NCBI RefSeq assembly: GCF_900105595.1
Contig: NZ_LT629784.1
Span: 2,852,001 to 2,916,000 of the forward strand
DNA: 64,000 nt
From: Stappia sp. ES.058
Lineage (GTDB): Bacteria; Pseudomonadota; Alphaproteobacteria; Rhizobiales; Stappiaceae
Direction of reading: 5' to 3'
Below, piece by piece: positions 40,432 through 49,643 of the stretch. A program made the position numbers and the translations under genes. The notes beneath the pieces were generated by a model. The model had not been told where the DNA came from. It searched no databases and saw only the letters and a program-made list of their open reading frames with translations. The stretch's first letter is position 1, and every line of letters begins with the position of its first letter.

Positions 40432-40825
40432 AGCGTTTCCTTCTCCGTGACCGGTGAGCACCGGCGGGCGATTGAGCGCGCCCTGCCCGCCACCTGCGCG
40501 GGCCGGAGGCGTTATCCGTGCCGGATCGCTTCGCCCGTCCCTGCTTTCCCCTGTCTTTCGGTCTCCGCACGCGCCTCCAACCACAAGCGCGCGACACACG
40601 CTCTGGCATTTGACCTTGGCCGGGCGTAGGGTCTGTCGCATTCGCGGGCATCCCCAAGCAAAGCCTTGCGCTGGATCAAGGTGCGATCGACGCCCGCGCG
40701 GCAGTGTCGTATCACTCTGCCGGGCGACCGGGCGAGCCGGCCGGACGGGCCGGTCGGATGTCACCGAGCCGAATGAACACCCAATGCGGGAGCATGCTCC
40801 CGGAAACGAAGCGGAGTATCGAACC
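40432..40825. other. Intergenic region before the DUF3775 gene
   Basis: 394 bp without a supported gene. Its only notable structure is the 16-bp palindrome at 40787-40802. Confidence 0.5.
40787..40802. promoter_or_regulatory. Perfect 16-bp palindrome upstream of the DUF3775 gene
   Basis: CGGGAGCATGCTCCCG is fully self-complementary and ends 23 bp before the start codon of the DUF3775 gene. This is a candidate operator or 5'-leader hairpin. Confidence 0.4.
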
Positions 40826-41236
40826 ATGGCGGTCGATCTGTCCCTCACACCGGAAACGCTCCGGATGCTTGTGCAAAAAGGCCGCGCAGCGGCCGCAACG
40901 CTGGAAGACGGGTTCGAGGACGGGCGCGACCGCGAGGTCGAATTCGACACCGACACGCTTCAGGACACGCATGCGCATGATGGTCTGGCCGAGGAGGAAA
41001 CGGAAGATTTGTCGAGCGAGGAGCTGATCGAGCTGATCAACGATCTCAACGTCGACGAAGCCGCCGAAGTCGTTGCGATCGTCTGGATCGGCCGCGGAGA
41101 CTTCGACGCCGCCGACTTCCCGCAAGCCGTCGAGGACGCCCGCGAGCGGGCTGTCGGATCGACCGCCAAGTATCTGGCAGGCATGCCGCTTTTCGCCGAC
41201 CACCTCGAGGCCGGGCTCGACGCGCTCGAACTGTAG
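40826..41236 (+). CDS. DUF3775-family protein
   Basis: 136 residues, acidic. The N-terminal SLTPETLRMLVQKGRAAAA and the C-terminal LSSEELIELINDLNVDEAAEVVAIVWIGRGD match DUF3775, a family of uncharacterised alphaproteobacterial cytosolic proteins. AAKYLAGMPLFADHLEAGL-like helices close the domain. GGAG stands ten bases upstream of the ATG. It is monocistronic as far as can be seen. Confidence 0.8.
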   Translation: MAVDLSLTPETLRMLVQKGRAAAATLEDGFEDGRDREVEFDTDTLQDTHAHDGLAEEETEDLSSEELIELINDLNVDEAAEVVAIVWIGRGDFDAADFPQAVEDARERAVGSTAKYLAGMPLFADHLEAGLDALEL

Positions 41237-41378
41237 GCGCATCCGCCGGAGGCGCTCCGCCGCCGTGCTGCCCGTCACGAGGGCCATGGACGGACGCAAG
41301 CCGGCGGGGCGTCGCTTCACGGGTTGTTAACCATATTGGCTGTCCTCTGTGCACAATGACACCCAGCGGAGACACTTC

Positions 41379-41513
41379 ATGAGGTTTTCTGACCCCACTC
41401 GGACGGATACGCTGACTGCCCGCAAGACATCGCCCTGGCCGCTTGCGCTCACCGTCACCAGCGCTGCGCTGACACTCACGCTGATCATCTGTTTCGCTTT
41501 TCCAAACGGCTGA
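41379..41513 (+). CDS. 44-residue single-helix membrane protein
   Basis: A short frame with GGAG seven bases before the ATG. It has a 20-residue basic head (MRFSDPTRTDTLTARKTSPW) and one hydrophobic helix (PLALTVTSAALTLTLIICFA), ending FPNG. The combination of ribosome site, helix and clean spacing before the next gene (47 bp) supports a real small protein. The function is unknown. Confidence 0.55.
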   Translation: MRFSDPTRTDTLTARKTSPWPLALTVTSAALTLTLIICFAFPNG

Positions 41514-41559
41514 CGATTGAGTGCTTGCGGGCATCTGTTCATTCAGGTAGCGCAAGCGG

Positions 41560-42471
41560 ATGAGTCGTCCCGCCGCAAACATGCTGCTGCTCCTTGCCGC
41601 CCTGATATGGGGATCGGCCTTTGTCGCCCAGTCGACCGCAATGCGCGATCTGGGACCGCTCACCTTTACCGGCCTGCGCTTTTTCATCGCCGCACTCGTC
41701 GTCCTGCCGTTCGCGGTAAATGAAGGAAGGCGGCAGCCGGCCGCACCGCTCAATGCGGGGCACGCGCTGCGTTTCACCGGGCTCGGTCTGGTGTTCTTTC
41801 TGGCGATCGCCCTGCAACAGATCGGCCTGACGCACACAACCGTCACCAATGCCGGCTTCCTGACGGGCGTTTATGTGGTGCTGACCCCCATTCTCGGGCT
41901 GCTCGCGTTCGGGGAACGACCGCATGCGGTGGTCTGGCCGGCGGCGCTCGTCACCCTTTCCGGCATCTGGCTGCTTGGCGGCGGCACGCTCGCGGACCTC
42001 AACGTCGGCGACCTGCTGATGATCGTCTGCGCATTCTTCTGGGCCCTGCACGTGTGCCTGCTCGGCGGCATGGCGTCATCAAGCGGCCGCCCCCTGGCGC
42101 TCTCCGCATGGCAATTCGCGGTCGTCGGCATCGTTGCGCTCGTGCCCGGCCTCCTGATGGAACCCGTGTCGCTTCCCGCCATCGTCGCCGCCGGCCCGGA
42201 ACTGATCTACACCAGCGTGTTTTCCGGCGGACTGGCGTTCACGCTGCAAGCGCTCGGTCAACGCTGGACCCGCTCCGGAGACGCGGCCATCCTGCTGTCC
42301 TCAGAAGCGCTGTTCGCGGCGATCTTCGGGGCGCTTCTGCTTGGCGAACGCGTCAGCGCGGCAGGTCTTGTCGGCTGCCTGCTGATCTTCCTTTCGATTG
42401 TCGCGGTACAAGTCGTCCCGATCATCGGATGGTCTCGCCTGAGAGCGCGGATCCGGCCACGCGGAGCCTGA
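41560..42471 (+). CDS. DMT-superfamily transporter (two EamA domains)
   Basis: 303 residues, ten hydrophobic segments in two EamA repeats. The first has LIWGSAFVAQSTAMRDLGPL and FTGLRFFIAALVVLPFAVN; the second ends SSEALFAAIFGALLLGERVS. These are usual marks of drug/metabolite exporters of the RhaT/YdcZ/EamA kind. The substrate is not deducible. It is followed 36 bp later by the DUF1624 gene on the same strand. Confidence 0.92.
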   Translation: MSRPAANMLLLLAALIWGSAFVAQSTAMRDLGPLTFTGLRFFIAALVVLPFAVNEGRRQPAAPLNAGHALRFTGLGLVFFLAIALQQIGLTHTTVTNAGFLTGVYVVLTPILGLLAFGERPHAVVWPAALVTLSGIWLLGGGTLADLNVGDLLMIVCAFFWALHVCLLGGMASSSGRPLALSAWQFAVVGIVALVPGLLMEPVSLPAIVAAGPELIYTSVFSGGLAFTLQALGQRWTRSGDAAILLSSEALFAAIFGALLLGERVSAAGLVGCLLIFLSIVAVQVVPIIGWSRLRARIRPRGA

Positions 42472-42507
42472 CGGCCTCCACGCACAACAGCCGAAGGGCG
42501 AGGGAGC

Positions 42508-43491
42508 ATGATGCAACATCAACCCGCAGCGACCCGGCGCCCAAGGAGGCTGGACGTCTTCGACATCACGCGCGGCATCGCGCTTCTGGCAATGGCCGTC
42601 TACCATCTGTCCTGGGATCTGAGCTGGTTTTCGCTGGTCGACTGGCGCGTCTCAAGCGACCCCGCCTGGCGCGGCTTTGCGATCTCGATTGCCGCAAGCT
42701 TCCTGTTTCTGGCAGGCGTCAGCCTTGCGCTGGCGCATGAAAACGGCATTCGCTGGCGCCCGGCCCTGTGGCGGATCGCCCGGATCGCCCTGGCCGCCGC
42801 CGCCATCAGCGTGGGCACCTACTTCGTTCTCGGCGACGAATTCGTCCGCTTCGGCATTCTCCATGCCATCGCGGCCGGGTCGCTCGTCGCCCTGCCCTTC
42901 GTGCTCGCCCCGCCCCTGCCGACGCTCGCTGCCGCACTCGCGGTTTTTCTGCTGCCGCGCCATGTGGCGGTGTCCTTTCCCGGGGACCAATGGCTGATGT
43001 GGACGGGACTGACAGAAGATCCGCCATTGTCGGTCGACTATGTGCCGCTCTTTCCCTGGCTCGCCGCCATTCTTGCCGGCATTGCGGCGGTGAAGCTTCT
43101 GCGCGGACGGACGCCCTGGTCGCTGCTTGCGGGCATCCGGGCGAAGGGCGCGTTTTCACGCACCATGGCCTTCGCCGGCCGGCATTCGATGATTGTCTAC
43201 CTGCTGCACCAGCCGATCCTTTTCGGGTCGGTCTGGGCCGTGGTGGCGCTCGGCCTTGTGCCGGACGCGAGCGACCGCGCGTTCCTCGACCAATGCGCCG
43301 CTTCCTGTTCCCTCGCCAGCGAGGCGGACGACTGCACGCAAGTCTGCAGCTGCACGCTTGACGCCATGCGAGACGACGGTTCCTGGGGCCGCCTGCTTGA
43401 CGCTCCCCGGGATCCGGCCCTCAATGACCTTCTGAGCCAACGCTATGGTGCCTGTGCCGCTCCTTTCGCCCCGTCCGCGCCAACGGACTGA
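42508..43491 (+). CDS. Heparan-alpha-glucosaminide N-acetyltransferase-like (DUF1624) membrane protein
   Basis: 327 residues. Multi-pass, with the family's opening RLDVFDITRGIALLAMAVYH. The predicted catalytic-side segments are ILHAIAAGSLVALPF and FAGRHSMIVYLLHQPILFG. The C-terminal ~70 residues form a soluble Cys-rich tail (CAASCS...CTQVCSC...C) that probably folds with disulfides in the periplasm. Human HGSNAT transfers acetyl groups across the lysosomal membrane. The bacterial acceptor is unknown. ATG at 42508 or 42511 could start the protein. Confidence 0.85.
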   Translation: MMQHQPAATRRPRRLDVFDITRGIALLAMAVYHLSWDLSWFSLVDWRVSSDPAWRGFAISIAASFLFLAGVSLALAHENGIRWRPALWRIARIALAAAAISVGTYFVLGDEFVRFGILHAIAAGSLVALPFVLAPPLPTLAAALAVFLLPRHVAVSFPGDQWLMWTGLTEDPPLSVDYVPLFPWLAAILAGIAAVKLLRGRTPWSLLAGIRAKGAFSRTMAFAGRHSMIVYLLHQPILFGSVWAVVALGLVPDASDRAFLDQCAASCSLASEADDCTQVCSCTLDAMRDDGSWGRLLDAPRDPALNDLLSQRYGACAAPFAPSAPTD

Positions 43492-43622
43492 AGCCGGCAG
43501 GGCAAGGGGCGCAGCCGTTGCGTCCGTGATGCGGGTCACAGACCTGGTGTGACGGGCGCGCTATGCAGGATGACGACAGCCGTGGCGACAACCGGGAAGG
43601 CCGGATGAACGGGGGGACGAAA

Positions 43623-44066
43623 ATGCATTTCACCAGACTCTTGAAGGTCGTTGCGGCGTGCGCGATGCTTTTGCCGGCAGGTGCGATCACCGCCGCACTG
43701 GGCTCGACAGAGGCCCGCGCCGACAGTTGCTGGTCCCACAACGGATCGCTGATGCGCCTGAAGGCGCAAGGAAACCGCCGATGGTTCCTCTACGAGGCGC
43801 CACGCCCGGTGCTGCGCGAAGCCGGCGTCGCCACCGGCACGCTGCTGTTTGAAGGCGTGAAGCGCGGCAACTGGTATGAGGGCACGGCACGGGTGTTCTC
43901 GCAGGCCTGCCCCGGTCAGCCGCAAGTCTATTCGGTTGCCGGACCGGTGCGCGCCGACCAGTTGCAGGTGACCATGTCGGGACGGCGCAACGTCAACCGC
44001 CAGTGCCATCCGACCGACCGGGTCACCACCGACACGCTGGTCTTCACCTATTCGCACCGCTGCTAG
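43623..44066 (+). CDS. Secreted protein of unknown function
   Basis: 147 residues from an ATG preceded by GGGGGACG. A clear Sec signal (LLKVVAACAMLLPAGAITAA, cleavage near EARA-DS) leads to a ~115-residue mature domain with paired cysteines (SCWSHNGSLMRL, SQACPGQPQVY, NRQCHPTD, SHRC). It looks like a small disulfide-bonded periplasmic beta-protein. No family is recognised. The stop codon lies within copy B of the 16-bp repeat. Confidence 0.7.
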   Translation: MHFTRLLKVVAACAMLLPAGAITAALGSTEARADSCWSHNGSLMRLKAQGNRRWFLYEAPRPVLREAGVATGTLLFEGVKRGNWYEGTARVFSQACPGQPQVYSVAGPVRADQLQVTMSGRRNVNRQCHPTDRVTTDTLVFTYSHRC

Positions 44067-44077
44067 GGTCAGGACCT
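44062..44077 (+). repeat. 16-bp dispersed repeat, copy B
   Basis: GCTAGGGTCAGGACCT, identical to 16075-16090. The TAG inside it is the stop codon of the secreted-protein gene. Confidence 0.5.
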
Positions 44078-44234
44078 GTTGCTATGACTGCGATGGTCGG
44101 AGCGGATCCGCACGGAATACCATGTCGCAATCCCTTGAAAGGCTCCAGATTGATTGCGATCCGCGAGTCACCGCATGATTGCCAGAAACATCGCCGGTCC
44201 CCAACCCGGGCCGCACACACAGGAACAACCGCGC

Positions 44235-45365
44235 ATGACGCCGCCCTGGTCCATTGGTCTGATGACCGGAACCGTTCTCGACGGCAACATCGACATCGCC
44301 GCCCTGCGCAGCGACGGCGAAACCGTCGCCGAATTCGGTCCCTGGCGGCTTGCGCCCTATCCCGGCGACCTCAAGCCGCTGTTGCAGGAAGCCCTCGCAA
44401 CAGCCGCCGACTGGGCGTTCGAGGGGGCGGAACCGGAAATCTTCAAGAGGGCGGAAGAGCGGGTCACCCTTGCGCAAGGCGAGGCGGTCGAAACCTTCCT
44501 GCGCGACTTCGGCCTGAAGCCGGCGGAGATCGCCGCCGTCGGATTCCACGGCCAGACGGTGCTGCACCGCGCGCCCGCGGCCGGCAGGCCCGGCCGCACC
44601 CGGCAACTCGGCGACGGGCGGCAGATGGCCGATCGCCTGGGCATCGCCGTGGTCAACGACTTCCGCAGCGCGGACATGGCGGCCGGCGGTCAGGGCGCGC
44701 CCCTGTCGGCGGTCTATCACGCAGCCCTGCTTCGCGACCTCGCCGAACCGGGCACGACGGCGGTCCTCAATCTCGGCGGCGTCGCCAATGTCACCTGGGT
44801 CGACGGCAACGGTCGACCGCACGCCTTCGACACCGGCCCCGCCAATGCGCCGCTGAACGACTGGATCGTCGAACACGGCCTGGGCGAGATGGACCGCGAC
44901 GGGCGGATCGCGGCAACGGGCACCGTCGACGAGGACCGGCTCACAAGACTTCTGGACCACCCCTATCTGGGCACGCCCTATCCGAAGTCGCTCGACCGCA
45001 ATTCCTTCACGAAAGCCATGGTGCGCGGTCTGACCGCAGAAAATGGCGCGGCAACGCTGACGGCCTTTTCGGCGGCCGCCGTCGGACGCGGCCTCGACCT
45101 CTTGCCGCAGCGGCAAAAACGGCTGATCGTGTGCGGCGGCGGACGGCGCAATCCGCGCATGCTCGAGGCGCTCACCGAGCGCGCTGGCGTCGAGGCGCTC
45201 GCCGCGGAAGCGGTCGGTTGGCGCGGCGATGCCATCGAGGCGGAGTGTTTCGCCTTTCTCGCCGCGCGCTGCCTGCGCAGACTGCCGATCTCCTTTCCGC
45301 TGTCGACCGGCGTTGCGCATCCGCTCCCGGGTGGGGTCTTGCATGCCTTGAAGGCAGACGCCTGA
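44235..45365 (+). CDS. anmK: Anhydro-N-acetylmuramic acid kinase AnmK
   Basis: 376 residues. It phosphorylates and opens 1,6-anhydroMurNAc during murein recycling. The N-terminal phosphate loop reads [18 protein letters not shown], a variant of the usual GLMSGTSLDG. It is followed by [38 protein letters not shown], and [13 protein letters not shown] at the ATP site. The start at 44235 has AGGAA upstream; ATGs further up are possible but add no family sequence. Confidence 0.93.
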   Translation: MTPPWSIGLMTGTVLDGNIDIAALRSDGETVAEFGPWRLAPYPGDLKPLLQEALATAADWAFEGAEPEIFKRAEERVTLAQGEAVETFLRDFGLKPAEIAAVGFHGQTVLHRAPAAGRPGRTRQLGDGRQMADRLGIAVVNDFRSADMAAGGQGAPLSAVYHAALLRDLAEPGTTAVLNLGGVANVTWVDGNGRPHAFDTGPANAPLNDWIVEHGLGEMDRDGRIAATGTVDEDRLTRLLDHPYLGTPYPKSLDRNSFTKAMVRGLTAENGAATLTAFSAAAVGRGLDLLPQRQKRLIVCGGGRRNPRMLEALTERAGVEALAAEAVGWRGDAIEAECFAFLAARCLRRLPISFPLSTGVAHPLPGGVLHALKADA

Positions 45366-45402
45366 TGGGCCGGGCCGCACACCAACCGGAAAGGCGACGG
45401 TC

Positions 45403-45816
45403 ATGAGCCTGCGTCCACCATCGGCAGCCGCTGCCGCCTTCGATCCGATCGGAGAGGCGCTGCGCCATGAAACCGTCGGCGAAATGGCGGCCACGCTCGC
45501 CCGGCTGACCGCCGTTCTGGAGACCGCGCTCGTCAGTCTCGATCGGGCAAGCCAGGCCGCCGCAATGTCGGACGCAGGCGAGGAACCGCGCGCACCCGAC
45601 CGGCGCACCGCGCGCCGGCACGCGCAGGCGTGCGACGCATTGTGGAACGTCATGATCCAGCGTGAGCTGTGCGGGCTGCGTCGCCACGAGGCATTCCTGC
45701 GCGAGATGAAAGTGCCGCGATCCGTCGAACTGTTCATGGGTCCGGCCGCCACCGCATCCGCCCGCACCGGCGGGGCCCGCGCGGCCGGCCCGTCTGCGCC
45801 GGGCGCTCCCGGATGA
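45403..45816 (+). CDS. DUF6665-like protein
   Basis: 137 residues, mostly helical. The N-terminal GEALRHETVGEMAATLARLT and the central ALWNVMIQRELCGLRRHEAF resemble DUF6665 proteins of Hyphomicrobiales, including the IQRELCG signature. The tail is Ala/Gly/Pro-rich and disordered. GGAAAGG lies before the ATG, and it follows anmK by 37 bp on the same strand. The function is unknown. Confidence 0.65.
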   Translation: MSLRPPSAAAAAFDPIGEALRHETVGEMAATLARLTAVLETALVSLDRASQAAAMSDAGEEPRAPDRRTARRHAQACDALWNVMIQRELCGLRRHEAFLREMKVPRSVELFMGPAATASARTGGARAAGPSAPGAPG

Positions 45817-45916
45817 ACCGGCAACATATGGATAGGTCATGATGGCAGACACGGAATGCCGGCGCGTTGCGCTTCCAACACGCCCTTGTTGCGTATATGG
45901 AAGGGGTACGAAAAAC

Positions 45917-46966
45917 ATGTCAGCGCTGGACGAATGCATGGCCCCTCCCCCGCCCCGATCCCGCACGCGCCCGATCGCCTGGATGACGAGGCTCTGGGCG
46001 ACGGCCGCCATCGCCGCCGCGGTCACGCTTGCCCCGTTGCCCGTGTCCAAGGTGCTGCCGCTCGGCAGCGGCGCGGCGCAGGCCGCCCGGGTCGTGCCGG
46101 AAGGCAACCGCAAACGCTCCCAACCGAAGATCCCCTTTGCATCCTCGCGCCGCACGGCCGCCAGCAAGAGCGCCTATGACGCGAAGTTCGACAAGATCGT
46201 CGCCGTCCTGCGCCGCGACAGTCGGCTGATGCGCAACATCAAGAGCGCGGCAAATCGCTACGGGATCGATCCGGTTCACATGCTTGGCGCCATCGTCGGC
46301 GAGCATACCTACAATTACGACAGCCTCGACAGCGCCCAGTCGTATTACGTCAAGGCTCTGGCCTACGCCGGGATCCGCATCAGCTTCGAACTCAACGGCG
46401 AGCACGTGGAAGACTTCGTGCAACGGTCGCAGTTCGACCGGTGCAACAAGGGCAAGAAAGAAAGCAACACGCTCTGGAACTGCTACCAGCGCTACTGGAA
46501 CAGCCGGTTCCGCAACAAGACGGTCGACGGGGTCCGCTACCCCAACAAGACCTTCAACGAAGCGTTCTTTCAGCCCCTTTTCGCGGGCCAGAGCTTCGGC
46601 CTGGGCCAGCTCTCGCCTCTCACCGTACTGAAGATGAGCGATCGCGTGTCCCGCGTGAGCGGTTTCCGCAAGCTGACCGCGCGCGACGCACAGGAAGTCT
46701 ATCGTGCCACGATGGACCCGGCAAAATCGCTGCACTACATGGCGGCCGTCCTGCGCGACGCGATCGACGCCTACAAGTCGGTTGGCGGTGTCGACATCTC
46801 GAAAAACCCGGGATTGACCGCAACCCTATACAATCTCGGCGATCCGTGGAGCCGCGCGGCGCAATACCGGCGCAGGCGCGCGGCGGGAAGCGCGCGATGG
46901 CCGAGCGAAAACTATTACGGCTGGCTTGTGAACGCGCGCATCGACGTGCTGAGGGGTCTTCTTTGA
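45917..46966 (+). CDS. DUF1402-family secreted protein
   Basis: 349 residues from MSALDEC. An in-frame ATG at 45839 would add 26 unrelated residues. A hydrophobic segment (RLWATAAIAAAVTLAPLPVS) acts as signal or anchor. The mature part has the DUF1402 landmarks: VHMLGAIVGEHTYNYDSLDS, FFQPLFAGQSFGLGQLSPLT, RKLTARDAQEVYRATMDP and SENYYGWLVNARIDVLR. The GEHT ... FGLGQLSPLT pattern loosely recalls lytic transglycosylase-like folds, so a cell-wall role is plausible but unproven. Confidence 0.85.
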   Translation: MSALDECMAPPPPRSRTRPIAWMTRLWATAAIAAAVTLAPLPVSKVLPLGSGAAQAARVVPEGNRKRSQPKIPFASSRRTAASKSAYDAKFDKIVAVLRRDSRLMRNIKSAANRYGIDPVHMLGAIVGEHTYNYDSLDSAQSYYVKALAYAGIRISFELNGEHVEDFVQRSQFDRCNKGKKESNTLWNCYQRYWNSRFRNKTVDGVRYPNKTFNEAFFQPLFAGQSFGLGQLSPLTVLKMSDRVSRVSGFRKLTARDAQEVYRATMDPAKSLHYMAAVLRDAIDAYKSVGGVDISKNPGLTATLYNLGDPWSRAAQYRRRRAAGSARWPSENYYGWLVNARIDVLRGLL

Positions 46967-47019
46967 ACGCGCCGGCGATCATCAAACGGGCCGCCGCAGG
47001 GTGACTTGGGACCCGTCGT

Positions 47020-47289
47020 TCATTCCATCCAGCAAACTTCCTTCATCACCTTCACCAGTTCCCCGGTATCGGGATCGCGCACCGGCGTGAGCATGACATT
47101 GCACACCTTCACGCGTTTCTGGAACGGCGAGCGTCCGCCCCGGATCTGGGGTCCGCCGCGCGCCTCGTCCTGCGTGAGACGATCGAGCAGCAGCAACCGG
47201 TCGACGTAGTCCTCCGCCGTGGCGGCGGGCACGGCAAGCGCGACCGAAACGATCGCGCCGGCGAGCGCGGAAAGCGAATTCTTGACCAT
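47020..47289 (-). CDS. Small secreted protein
   Basis: 89 residues from an ATG with GGAGGG upstream. The signal peptide MVKNSLSALAGAIVSVALAV ends near ATAEDY. The mature ~65 residues contain two cysteines (VKVCNVMLTP, MKEVCWME) and a basic middle. Unrecognised. It is convergent with the DUF1402 gene. Confidence 0.65.
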   Translation of the reverse strand: MVKNSLSALAGAIVSVALAVPAATAEDYVDRLLLLDRLTQDEARGGPQIRGGRSPFQKRVKVCNVMLTPVRDPDTGELVKVMKEVCWME

Positions 47290-47400
47290 GTGACCCTCCT
47301 TCAGGTCGCTACAGGGCACATAAGGCCCACTCGTCCGTATATTGCGGGTCCGCAGGCCATGCACCCCCGCGCCGTCACCGGCAATGACGCAGGAATGCGC

Positions 47401-48060
47401 CTATTTCAGGAACGGGTTGGTCTGGCGCTCGTGTCCAAGGGTCGAGGCAGGGCCGTGACCGGGCAGGAAGGTGACATCGTCGCCAAGCGGCAGCAGCTTG
47501 TCGCGGATCGAGGAGAGCAGCGTTCCGTGATCCCCGCCCGGCAGATCGGTCCGCCCGACGGAGCCGGCGAAGAGCACATCGCCGGAAATCGCGAACCGCA
47601 ACTCCGGGTCGAAGAACACCACGTGACCTGGCGCATGTCCGGGACAATGCAGGACCTGAAAGGCGCGGCCGCCGATCTCGACGCTGTCGCCTTCCTCGAG
47701 CCAGACGTCGGGCTTCACCGCGCGCACGCCCGCAACCCCGAAATCACGGGCCTGATCCTCGACCCGGTCGATCAGCATCTGGTCGGCGCGATGCGGACCG
47801 ACGACCTCGACGCCGAGGCGTTCCGCCAGTTCGGCCGCCCCGCCGATGTGATCGATATGCCCGTGGGTCAAAACGATCTTGTCGACGGTCACGCCATGCT
47901 CGCCGAGAGCCTTCTCGATTTTCTCGACATCGCCGCCGGGATCGATCACCGCGCCGCGCCGGCTTTTCTTGTCGAACACGATCGAGCAGTTCTGCTGGAA
48001 CCCGGTCACGGGAATCACGACCACCTGGATCGGCGGCTCATGGGTGCTTGTGTCGGACAT
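47401..48060 (-). CDS. Metallo-beta-lactamase-fold hydrolase (glyoxalase II-like)
   Basis: 219 residues from the ATG at 48060 (GGGG at proper distance; a second ATG at 48063 is adjacent). Metal ligands are THGHIDHIGG, the His in HCPGHAPGHV, the Asp in AISGDVLF and the His in LPGHGP. This is the compact glyoxalase II-like/YcbL group, which hydrolyses thioesters such as S-lactoylglutathione. The short length excludes the C-terminal helical domain of full glyoxalase II. Confidence 0.92.
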   Translation of the reverse strand: MSDTSTHEPPIQVVVIPVTGFQQNCSIVFDKKSRRGAVIDPGGDVEKIEKALGEHGVTVDKIVLTHGHIDHIGGAAELAERLGVEVVGPHRADQMLIDRVEDQARDFGVAGVRAVKPDVWLEEGDSVEIGGRAFQVLHCPGHAPGHVVFFDPELRFAISGDVLFAGSVGRTDLPGGDHGTLLSSIRDKLLPLGDDVTFLPGHGPASTLGHERQTNPFLK

Positions 48061-48554
48061 CATTTCCCCTTTTCGCCCGCAACCGCGTGCACGGGAACCA
48101 TTCGCCTGCTGGTTGCAGGGGCCGCTCCTCGAGCTTTTGCGTTTGTCCGGCATCACGTAACCCGCTGCCCGGCACCTTGACAAGCGCGCGCTGCGACTGC
48201 CCCGGCTTCCTCTTGTCAAAATCGACAGGCCGCTCGAAAAAGTCGCCGAAAAATCGGGCTCGAACGGTCCGGACAGGTGAGTTTCGCAGGGTTTTCCTTG
48301 CCCGAACACCGCCTCCGCCCTTAATATGGTGTCGCGGTTGGCATCGTCGGGAGGGTGCGTTGGTGCGAAGGCATGTCGGGCAATTCCCCGTGCCGGGTTC
48401 CATGTAAGGGCGGTGGACCCGCTCACCTTTTAGAGAACACCTGCCGCGACTGAAACTTGGCGTTGCAGAGCGACCGAAGGTATCGCCTCGACGTCACGTT
48501 TATTGTGACCAGAGAGACCGCCGGGACAGCGGGCTCAAAAAAGGTGATTTGGAT
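48061..48554. other. Divergent intergenic region and leader of the cold-shock gene
   Basis: 494 bp. The right half, nearest the cold-shock gene, can form hairpins such as GTCAC-GTTTATT-GTGAC (48496-48512) and CCGC...GCGG close to the ribosome site. That fits the long structured leaders of csp mRNAs. I could not place the promoter. Confidence 0.4.
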
Positions 48555-49202
48555 ATGAATGACTGGCGTTCGGACAACCGTCGGCAAGGCAAGCGACGCG
48601 GTGGTTCGAAGGAATACAGTGACGGGGACGAGTTCGGCGGCGCACCCGACCATGGCAAACGCAACAAGCCGTCCCGCGGCGGGCGGCGTGATTCCTTTAG
48701 CGAAGCCGGCTGGGCCTCACCCGAGGTCCCGGAAAACGCGTTCCCGCCCGGCGAGCGGTTCGCCGGTGGCGACCGGCCTGGCGGAGACCGCTTCGGCTCC
48801 GATCGCGGATCCGACGGACGGCGTGACGGCGGCGGCTTTGGCCAACGCTCGGGCGGATACGGACAGCGTGGCGGTGCCCCGGCTCCGCGCGCGGGCGGCT
48901 TTCAGCCACGTGGCGACAGCGAGGCGCCGCGCGGGCCAAGGCGCGAGGCGCCGGCAATGGAGCGGGGTCCGCGACAGCCGGGCGTCGTGAAATTCTTCAA
49001 GGCCGACAAGGGGTTTGGGTTCATCATGCCGGATTCGGGCGAACCGGACGTGTTCGTGCACATCTCCGCCGTCGAACGATCCGGACTGACGACGCTCGAA
49101 AGCGGACAACGTGTTTCCTTCGAGACCGAGCCGGATCGCCATGGCAAGGGCCCGAAGGCCGTTGAGTTGCAGATCGAGGAAGGTGGCGACCAGCCGGCCT
49201 GA
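48555..49202 (+). CDS. Cold-shock-domain protein with long Arg/Gly-rich N-terminal extension
   Basis: 215 residues. The C-terminal ~70 (from about 142) are a complete cold-shock domain: PGVVKFFKADKGFGFIMPDS (RNP1) and DVFVHISAVERSGL (RNP2). The first ~140 residues are disordered and rich in Arg, Gly, Asp and Ser (RRQGKRRGGSKEY, GGDRPGGDRFGSDRGSDGRR, GQRSGGYGQRGGAPAPRAGG). This is a low-complexity RGG-type tail unlike the ~70-residue CspA proteins. It binds single-stranded RNA or DNA through the CSD, and the tail may add RNA affinity or drive condensation (inference). AAGGTGA lies before the ATG at 48555. Confidence 0.88.
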   Translation: MNDWRSDNRRQGKRRGGSKEYSDGDEFGGAPDHGKRNKPSRGGRRDSFSEAGWASPEVPENAFPPGERFAGGDRPGGDRFGSDRGSDGRRDGGGFGQRSGGYGQRGGAPAPRAGGFQPRGDSEAPRGPRREAPAMERGPRQPGVVKFFKADKGFGFIMPDSGEPDVFVHISAVERSGLTTLESGQRVSFETEPDRHGKGPKAVELQIEEGGDQPA

Positions 49203-49643
49203 TTCGTCGATCGCGGCGGCCTGCGGGCGCGGCATTCCATCCGGCGTTGCCGTGCGGTGCATTCGCCGCACGGCCACGTCGGCCTTCGTGTTGCCGGATC
49301 TCGGCGTCACGGGTCGGAGGCCGGTGACACAGTCGGGGCACGACGCGGGATTGTTCGCGCCGGCGGGACCGTTTCGCGCTGGCGGGAGTGCTCCATCTTC
49401 ACACCAGCGGGATGGCGCTGTGCGGGAGACCGGTCCATCGGATCGCGCTAGCCCCGCGTCGATCGTTTCCTGTGGCCGTCCGGGTCGCGTGACAATCGTC
49501 CCGGCCTGTCCCCCTGCCGTTCGGTCAAACCGGCCCATGCCACCGCGACGGCGCGCGGTTCCGCCATTCCCTCAATGTCTGCCCGGCCGCCATCAGGGCC
49601 CGGACGGCCCCCGACACCACATCATCATCGAAGCGCCCACCTC
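49203..49643. other. Gene-free stretch
   Basis: 441 bp between the cold-shock and GNAT genes. I see no supported gene, repeat or terminator in it. The open frames are GC-driven. Confidence 0.5.

Noticed and set aside
48326..48433. A 35-codon open frame in the leader of the cold-shock gene
   Set aside because: There is no ribosome site and the composition is random. The leader hairpins are the better explanation.
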